From positions 1-64,000 of the forward strand of contig JACJZT010000009.1 of assembly GCA_020635455.1 (NCBI GenBank): a stretch of DNA of 64,000 bases. The letters are read 5' to 3'. The DNA comes from Flavobacteriales bacterium. GTDB lineage: Bacteria > Bacteroidota > Bacteroidia > NS11-12g > UBA9320. The notes beneath the pieces are model-generated. The model made no database searches and was not told where the DNA came from. It worked only from the letters and a program-made list of their open reading frames with translations. Of this stretch, positions 59,294 through 64,000 are shown one piece after another; the stretch's first letter is position 1, and each line of letters starts with the position of its first letter. Position numbers and translations under genes: made by a program.

Positions 59294-61669
59294 TCAGAAT
59301 TGAATTTTGTAAACAAAATTTGGGAAAAGCCCGATCTGATAGGCTGTATTGATTTTGTTGGTTATCGGGTTGTATCTCTGTGCAAATACATTTTTTGTAT
59401 TGGTCACGTTCTGTATATCAAAGAAGATGGTGTGAGCAAGCTTTCTTTTACTGCTGTTTATGGTGGCCCCTAATTTAAGATCAAAGCGAAAGAATGCAGG
59501 GTTTCTTTCCGAAAAAGCATAGGCATCACCCAGAAGCACTTCTTGTCCTTTTATCTGAGATGCAGCAAGATCAACCGGTGTATAATGTCTTCCACCGGCA
59601 CTGGTTAGTTTTGCGTCAATGTTAAATCGGTGTCTTTTAGTTTTTCCAAATTTATATTCCTTGCCTACCAATATGTTGTAAACGTATTTTCCGTTAAATG
59701 CTGTGTTTCGTTCAACATTGTCTGACCCTTTATACTTTGACTCATATAAGGTTGCAGTGATCAAACCGTAATAACCTTTGCTGAAAAACTTTTCTAAAGT
59801 AAATTCAATTCCGTAATTGGTTCCGGTTCCTGAGTTGGTAAGGTAACTTTCTTCGTTAGGGGCAAAACTCGCCCCATTATTCAACATTGAGAAACTTGAT
59901 GGATCAACGCTCACAGGAACATTGTTCAACATTTGATAATATACTTCTGCTTTTATTCGCCAGTCGTTCCAGGGCAAAAGATCGTAACCCAAAACAAAAT
60001 GATGACTCCTCGTAAAATCAAGAGATTCATTGGTGCTTTCATAGCTTCCGTCGCTTAGCTGAGTTCGATAAAAATACACATCGGTAGGTTGCATTTGACT
60101 ATGCATGCCATAGCCCGCGCTAAAAGTGCTTTTTGAATTGACCTTATATTTCAAACCTAATCGCGGTTCAATCGCAAAGGATTTATTAAGTGTTAAAAAC
60201 TGACTGTGCAATCCTGCGTTTAATACCAATCTCGAATTGAGACTGATCTTAGCATGAGCGTATGCCTGCAGCAAGGAGGTGTAGTCATCGAAATCCCAGA
60301 ATTGGCGCCAGGTAGGGCTGTTGTATAAATGGCGATAAAATAGATTCAGATGGATCAGCTCTTCAATAAATCCAAATTTGAGGAATAGGCGGCTATTGAT
60401 CTTTGAATTATAAGATGTGTTGAGAATATAACGGATCTGGGTAACCTTATTTTCGAGTGCCCTCGAAGCTGTATTGGTCAAAACAGAAATCGTGTCTTCA
60501 TCATATTCCGATGCAGAATAGGTTGCACCCAAAACCGTTTTAAAATACGAACGCTTTCCGGCCCGAATAAAATGGCTGATACCCCCCAGACCCATTTTAC
60601 TGGTAAAATAACTATCCCTTGTTGGGTCGGCAAACAGATCGGTTGTATCCACTTCGTTGTGGTCAAAAGTAATTTTACTGGTACCGGCCAAACCGAAAAA
60701 GGTAAAGGTCCCGAATTTTGTTCTCGCTCCGTTAACCTTGAAAGCAAGGTCCTGATAAAAAGGTGTGGCGGTAGTTCCTATGGATAATCCGAGGGATTGT
60801 GCAAAGCCGGTGAAGGAATATCGGTAGGCGATCAGATAAGAAGAACCTTTCTTTCGGTTGATCGGGCCTTCGGTCATGGCCTCAAGGCCTGTAAGTGCAC
60901 CAAATTGCAGTGTGTGTTCCCTTTTGTCTGAATTGCCCTTTCTGAAACTCAGATCGAAAACTCCTGCATTTGCATTTCCGTACTCCGAAGGAAATGCCGA
61001 GGTAAAAAAATCCGAATTGTTTAAAACATTCGTATTCAGGCTGCTTACCGGACCACCGGTAGTCCCAATGGTCGAAAAATGGTTTGGATTGGGAATGTTC
61101 AATCCTTCAATCCGCCACAAAACTCCTGTCGGAGAGTTTCCTCTTATAACCAGATCATTTCTCGAATCATCGGGTGTGCTTACACCGGCAAAATTAGCGG
61201 CAAGTCGAGAAGGATCGGCCCTTCCTCCTGCATAACGGTTCACCTCTTCGGTGCTGAATGACCTGGCACTTACACTGGTCATTTCATTTATGGTTTCGTT
61301 TTTCTTGGTTGCTGTTACCGAAACTTCCTTCAAACTATTAATGTTTTCTTCCAGGTCAATTTCGAGAGATACTTCTTTGCCGGAAGTAACCTGAATGTTG
61401 TACAGAATGATCTCTTTATAGCCTATGTAACGGATCTTCAGATCGTAGCGTCCTGCCGGAACATCACTTATTTTAAATTTTCCATCCCCATCCGTAATGG
61501 CAGCAAACCTGGTTTCAAAACCAATGATGACCACAGATGCACCGATCAGATATTCTTTTGATTGTTTGTCGCTTACCTGACCCTTGATGTTCTGAAAATT
61601 GTTTTGAGATTGTGCATTCAAGCAAATTGAAAATAACGCAATCCATAAAAAAAGTTTTTTAAGTTTCAT
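59294..61669 (-). CDS. TonB-dependent receptor with carboxypeptidase-like domain
   Basis: About 791 residues from ATG 61669. A signal peptide (KLKKLFLWIALFSICLNAQ) precedes a CarboxypepD-regulatory-like domain (about 22-100 in this numbering), a plug domain with VIRGNSPTGVLWRIEGL, and a long barrel ending in FPNFVYKIQF. It should import a substrate or bind a ligand at the outer membrane. No SusD partner is next to it. The frame is open to 61750, but the TAATTTTG box at 61687-61694 lies inside that extension and supports the shorter start. The Crp/Fnr-type gene follows upstream on the same strand and may regulate it. Confidence 0.88.
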   Translation of the reverse strand: MKLKKLFLWIALFSICLNAQSQNNFQNIKGQVSDKQSKEYLIGASVVIIGFETRFAAITDGDGKFKISDVPAGRYDLKIRYIGYKEIILYNIQVTSGKEVSLEIDLEENINSLKEVSVTATKKNETINEMTSVSARSFSTEEVNRYAGGRADPSRLAANFAGVSTPDDSRNDLVIRGNSPTGVLWRIEGLNIPNPNHFSTIGTTGGPVSSLNTNVLNNSDFFTSAFPSEYGNANAGVFDLSFRKGNSDKREHTLQFGALTGLEAMTEGPINRKKGSSYLIAYRYSFTGFAQSLGLSIGTTATPFYQDLAFKVNGARTKFGTFTFFGLAGTSKITFDHNEVDTTDLFADPTRDSYFTSKMGLGGISHFIRAGKRSYFKTVLGATYSASEYDEDTISVLTNTASRALENKVTQIRYILNTSYNSKINSRLFLKFGFIEELIHLNLFYRHLYNSPTWRQFWDFDDYTSLLQAYAHAKISLNSRLVLNAGLHSQFLTLNKSFAIEPRLGLKYKVNSKSTFSAGYGMHSQMQPTDVYFYRTQLSDGSYESTNESLDFTRSHHFVLGYDLLPWNDWRIKAEVYYQMLNNVPVSVDPSSFSMLNNGASFAPNEESYLTNSGTGTNYGIEFTLEKFFSKGYYGLITATLYESKYKGSDNVERNTAFNGKYVYNILVGKEYKFGKTKRHRFNIDAKLTSAGGRHYTPVDLAASQIKGQEVLLGDAYAFSERNPAFFRFDLKLGATINSSKRKLAHTIFFDIQNVTNTKNVFAQRYNPITNKINTAYQIGLFPNFVYKIQF

Positions 61670-61686
61670 CTTAGTGAATTTTTGGA

Positions 61687-61694
61687 CAAAATTA
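61687..61694 (-). promoter_or_regulatory. TAnnTTTG box of the TonB-dependent receptor gene
   Basis: TAATTTTG on the minus strand, ending 17 nt before the ATG at 61669. Confidence 0.55.
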
Positions 61695-61758
61695 TCGCGG
61701 TCATTCCCATAAGTCCATTGATTTGAATCAATAAACCTTTTTGAAACCATTAATTGAT

Positions 61759-62346
61759 TCAGATCAATGAGTATGCCTTTCTCTTTCGGATACGACTCAG
61801 GGCTTCCGGAGTAACACCAATATAAGATGCGATCATATACTGAGGCACGCGTTGTATAAGGTCCGGTGTTTTTGCCAAAATTTCATCATAGCGTTGTTCG
61901 GGTGTAAACGACATGATCTCATTATTTCTGTTAAACATTTCAATCAGGAAGTTTTCTGCAATGATTCTCCCAAACTGTTGAAATTGAGAATATTTTTTAT
62001 AAAAGAATTGCACATCATCGTAATGCAACATAACCACTTCGGTCGGCTCAAGAGACTGGATGTAGGATCCGGAAGCTTTTCTCATCAGAAAACTTTCATA
62101 TTCCGAAATGTATTCATTTTCAAAACAAAAACCCGATATCGTTTCTTTATCCTGGGAGATCGTAAAACACCTGAACCCACCCTTGTTAATAAAAGTAACA
62201 TGGTTCTCAACCATACCCGGTTCAATATAGAATTCACCTTTCTCAAAAAATTTTAAGACGAGTTTTGATTCAAGTTCCTTCCACATTTCTTCGGTAATGT
62301 CAGGAACCAATTTTTGATAAAAAACTTTTATTTGAGAAAAGGCCAT
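61759..62346 (-). CDS. Crp/Fnr family transcriptional regulator
   Basis: 195 residues with a cyclic-nucleotide-binding-type beta-roll (about 15-120) and a C-terminal helix-turn-helix in RVPQYMIASYIGVTPEALSR. The beta-roll lacks the full cAMP phosphate-binding cassette, so the ligand is not clear, as is common in this phylum. It has its own TATATTTG promoter box 14 nt upstream. It lies directly upstream of the TonB-dependent receptor gene on the same strand, which makes that gene a candidate target. Confidence 0.9.
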   Translation of the reverse strand: MAFSQIKVFYQKLVPDITEEMWKELESKLVLKFFEKGEFYIEPGMVENHVTFINKGGFRCFTISQDKETISGFCFENEYISEYESFLMRKASGSYIQSLEPTEVVMLHYDDVQFFYKKYSQFQQFGRIIAENFLIEMFNRNNEIMSFTPEQRYDEILAKTPDLIQRVPQYMIASYIGVTPEALSRIRKRKAYSLI

Positions 62347-62360
62347 CTGAAAAAGTTAAA

Positions 62361-62368
62361 CAAATATA
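62361..62368 (-). promoter_or_regulatory. TAnnTTTG box of the Crp/Fnr gene
   Basis: TATATTTG on the minus strand, ending 14 nt before the ATG at 62346. Confidence 0.5.
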
Positions 62369-62408
62369 TGTAAACGGATTCAAGCAAACTACGAGGAACT
62401 TGAAATCA

Positions 62409-63104
62409 TCAGGATTTCATCGATTCTGCAGACATAGAATCGATCATACCATCTTTCATTCTTAAAATGCGTTTAGCCCTCTGCGCAACGTCCTCTTCAT
62501 GCGTTACCATCACAATCGTGTTCCCGGATTGATGAATAAGGTCGAAGAGGTCCAGGATTTCCATGGCACTTTTACTGTCCAGATTTCCGGTAGGTTCGTC
62601 AGCTAAAAGAATGGAAGGGTCATTCACAAGAGCGCGGGCTATGGCTACTCTTTGTCTCTGACCGCCCGAGAGTTCGTTTGGTTTATGCATCATCCGGTCT
62701 TTCAGTCCTACCGATTCCAGAGCTTTTTCAGCCTTTTCTAGCCGAACTTTTTTTGGAAGGCCTGCATAAATAAGCGGCAACGCCACATTTTCAAGAGCAT
62801 TGATACGCGGCATTAGGTTAAAGGTTTGAAAAACAAATCCAATTTCCTTATTTCGGATCTCGGCCAATTGGTTGTCCTTCATTTTAATCACACTGGTTCC
62901 GTTCAAAACATAGGAACCGGAAGTTGGGGAATCCAGGCAGCCAATGATGTTCATAAGAGTTGATTTTCCGCTCCCGGAGGGTCCCATTAGTGCGACAAAT
63001 TCACCCTGATCAATTTCACAATTTAAGTTTCTCAGGGCATACACTTTCTCAGTACCCATTTGATAGATCTTTTCAATATTGTTCAATTGAATGATTGCGG
63101 ACAC
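62409..63104 (-). CDS. ABC transporter ATP-binding protein (LolD/MacB type)
   Basis: 231 residues, a single nucleotide-binding domain of the LolD/MacB/FtsE type. Motifs are GPSGSGKST (Walker A), LSGGQRQRVAIARAL (signature) and ILLADEPTGNLDSKSA (Walker B with the D-loop). It would power a membrane permease such as a lipoprotein-release or MacB-type exporter. No permease gene is adjacent in the window. It follows gatC by 6 bp on the same strand. Confidence 0.94.
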   Translation of the reverse strand: MSAIIQLNNIEKIYQMGTEKVYALRNLNCEIDQGEFVALMGPSGSGKSTLMNIIGCLDSPTSGSYVLNGTSVIKMKDNQLAEIRNKEIGFVFQTFNLMPRINALENVALPLIYAGLPKKVRLEKAEKALESVGLKDRMMHKPNELSGGQRQRVAIARALVNDPSILLADEPTGNLDSKSAMEILDLFDLIHQSGNTIVMVTHEEDVAQRAKRILRMKDGMIDSMSAESMKS

Positions 63105-63110
63105 AGGTAT

Positions 63111-63401
63111 TTACTTGTTGATAAATTTTGGGACCTTAAAATAATCGGAATCTTTATCCGGAGCGTTAAACAGTGCCTGCTCCTTGTTGAAATCTGAATG
63201 TACCACATCGGGACGCAAGTTGTTGGTGCGGTCACTCATGTAGATCAAAGGTTCCAGACCTTCTGTGTCGATTTCAGATAATTTATCAAAAAAGCCTACA
63301 ATTCTTTCCAGGTCGGATTTTATTTTATGTTTATCGCTTTCTTTAAATTCCAGTCTGGCAAGATGGGCGAGTTCTTCAATTTTAGTATCGGTAATTTCCA
63401 T
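63111..63401 (-). CDS. gatC: Asp-tRNA(Asn)/Glu-tRNA(Gln) amidotransferase subunit GatC
   Basis: 96 residues from ATG 63401, the usual GatC length. The opening segment TDTKIEELAHLARLEF and the late PDKDSDYFKVPKFINK are typical of GatC. GatC stabilises GatA in the transamidation of Glu-tRNA(Gln) and Asp-tRNA(Asn). The frame is open to 63455, but ATG 63401 directly follows the PlsC stop (TGAAATG). gatA and gatB are not in the window. Confidence 0.93.
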   Translation of the reverse strand: MEITDTKIEELAHLARLEFKESDKHKIKSDLERIVGFFDKLSEIDTEGLEPLIYMSDRTNNLRPDVVHSDFNKEQALFNAPDKDSDYFKVPKFINK

Positions 63402-63402
63402 T

Positions 63403-64000
63403 TCAGTCGGCAAATTGCGGATGGTATGTTTTAAAACAGGTATCAATAATACCAAAAACTTTTTCTTTTAGTTCATCTTTCTGGCTAATATTTAGACCAA
63501 CGGTAATTACCTCACGATGAACAATCATTCTCATTTTTCCGGGAAGCAAGCCATTGTCAATTCCACCACCGGGCAGTCTTTTCCAATTGTCGAGAATAGT
63601 AATGGGAACGATTGGGACTTGATTTTCAATGGCCAGTCTAAACAATCCATTCTTAAACGGGGCCATTGGGGGAACGTTTTTGCGTATACCGCCTTCCGGA
63701 AAAATAAGCACACTGGCACCTTCTTTTAATCTTTCTGCGGCAGCTATGAATGCCTGATGAGACTCACGCTGGTTTTCACGATTAACCGAAATATCGATGG
63801 TTCTGAAAAAAATACCAAAAACGGGTATTTTACCCAATTGGTCCTTAGCCATAAAGTTAAAATAATTCGGGAGCATCAGATTGGTAATTATGATGTCCAG
63901 ATATGAAAAGTGATTGGAGCAAAATAAATATACCTTTTTGGGATCCGGTTTTGATTCAAAGGTAACGGAAGGGAATAACCCCGAAGGATACAAAACACAT
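63403..64000 (-). CDS. plsC: 1-acyl-sn-glycerol-3-phosphate acyltransferase, cut by the window end
   Basis: The C-terminal 199 or so residues of a PlsC-type acyltransferase. The catalytic NHx4D motif is NHFSYLD, and the phosphate-binding block is VLIFPEGGIRK. It acylates lysophosphatidic acid in phospholipid synthesis at the inner membrane. The frame remains open to the window edge, so the N-terminus is missing. The stop codon abuts the gatC start (TGAAATG), so they share a transcript. Confidence 0.9.
   Translation of the reverse strand, partial: CVLYPSGLFPSVTFESKPDPKKVYLFCSNHFSYLDIIITNLMLPNYFNFMAKDQLGKIPVFGIFFRTIDISVNRENQRESHQAFIAAAERLKEGASVLIFPEGGIRKNVPPMAPFKNGLFRLAIENQVPIVPITILDNWKRLPGGGIDNGLLPGKMRMIVHREVITVGLNISQKDELKEKVFGIIDTCFKTYHPQFAD

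Noticed and set aside
61670..61750. N-terminal extension of the TonB-dependent receptor by 27 residues
   Set aside because: The promoter box at 61687-61694 lies inside it, and the shorter start gives a proper signal peptide.
63402..63455. N-terminal extension of GatC into the plsC gene
   Set aside because: ATG 63401 directly follows the plsC stop and gives the normal GatC length of 96 residues.
1..64000. Phage, insertion sequence, CRISPR array, tRNA or rRNA genes
   Set aside because: None could be found: no transposase or integrase protein, no spaced direct repeats, and no recognisable tRNA cloverleaf or rRNA sequence.

Overview
The window is chromosomal DNA of a member of the Bacteroidota. 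The evidence is: a type IX secretion plug protein and two secreted proteins ending in T9SS sorting domains; SusC/SusD (RagA/RagB) outer-membrane pairs; a Bacteroidota-type LptD/LptE and SurE-LpxB arrangement; AT-rich coding style; and promoter boxes of the TAnnTTTG type, often only 4-20 nt upstream of the start codon. The order within the phylum cannot be fixed by eye. I see no rRNA, tRNA, CRISPR array or insertion sequence.

Layout. 1-6013: T9SS plug protein, polysaccharide deacetylase, a lipoprotein and recA on the minus strand, then a divergent LTA-synthase-like sulfatase and gamma-carbonic anhydrase. 6014-9220: an accessory-looking stretch with a delta-60-repeat T9SS cargo, a small lipoprotein behind a 14-nt homopolymer, and a HepT/MntA toxin-antitoxin pair. 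9221-16976: kdsA, a DUF4253-like secreted protein, a PhoD-like phosphatase, a GT-C glycosyltransferase, a class A penicillin-binding protein and a GldM-C-like protein. 17129-21682: envelope block with LptD, an amidase and an MlaD/Mce protein.

21730-27759 is the most interesting part. It is a co-directional set of a PKD-repeat T9SS surface protein, an ECF sigma factor, a protein with a cytoplasmic N-terminus, one inner-membrane helix, a long periplasmic linker and a beta-strand-rich C-terminus, and a secreted protein of unknown family. The third protein has the architecture of the dual membrane-spanning anti-sigma factors (Dma) described in Bacteroides. A second protein of the same architecture, without a sigma factor beside it, is at 36569-37816.

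28168-45745: homogentisate dioxygenase, a TPR lipoprotein with a translationally coupled tandem CDGSH protein, then ABC-F, NhaD and RibBA, a glycosyltransferase, the second Dma-like protein, an M16 peptidase, a MauG-like peroxidase, a zinc PLC/S1-P1-like protein, a rhomboid protease and a PqqB-like metallo-hydrolase. 45746-46178 is a hairpin-rich non-coding stretch. 46179-51989 is a four-gene SusC/SusD operon without enzymes. 52155-59223 is an envelope and RNA-modification block: surE, a small membrane protein and lpxB; and miaB, a sigma-54-type activator, lptE, a TPR protein and secG, which ends at a clear UUCG hairpin terminator. 59294-64000: a TonB-dependent receptor, a Crp/Fnr regulator, a LolD/MacB-type ATPase, gatC and a PlsC acyltransferase cut by the window edge.

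Taken together, much of the window builds or monitors the cell envelope: LPS synthesis (kdsA, lpxB) and export (lptD, lptE), peptidoglycan synthesis and turnover (PBP1A-like, amidase), phospholipid handling (plsC, Mce), T9SS surface proteins, and a likely trans-envelope sigma/anti-sigma signalling system. Start codons were adjusted for seven genes where a promoter box or overlap showed that the longest reading frame was too long.
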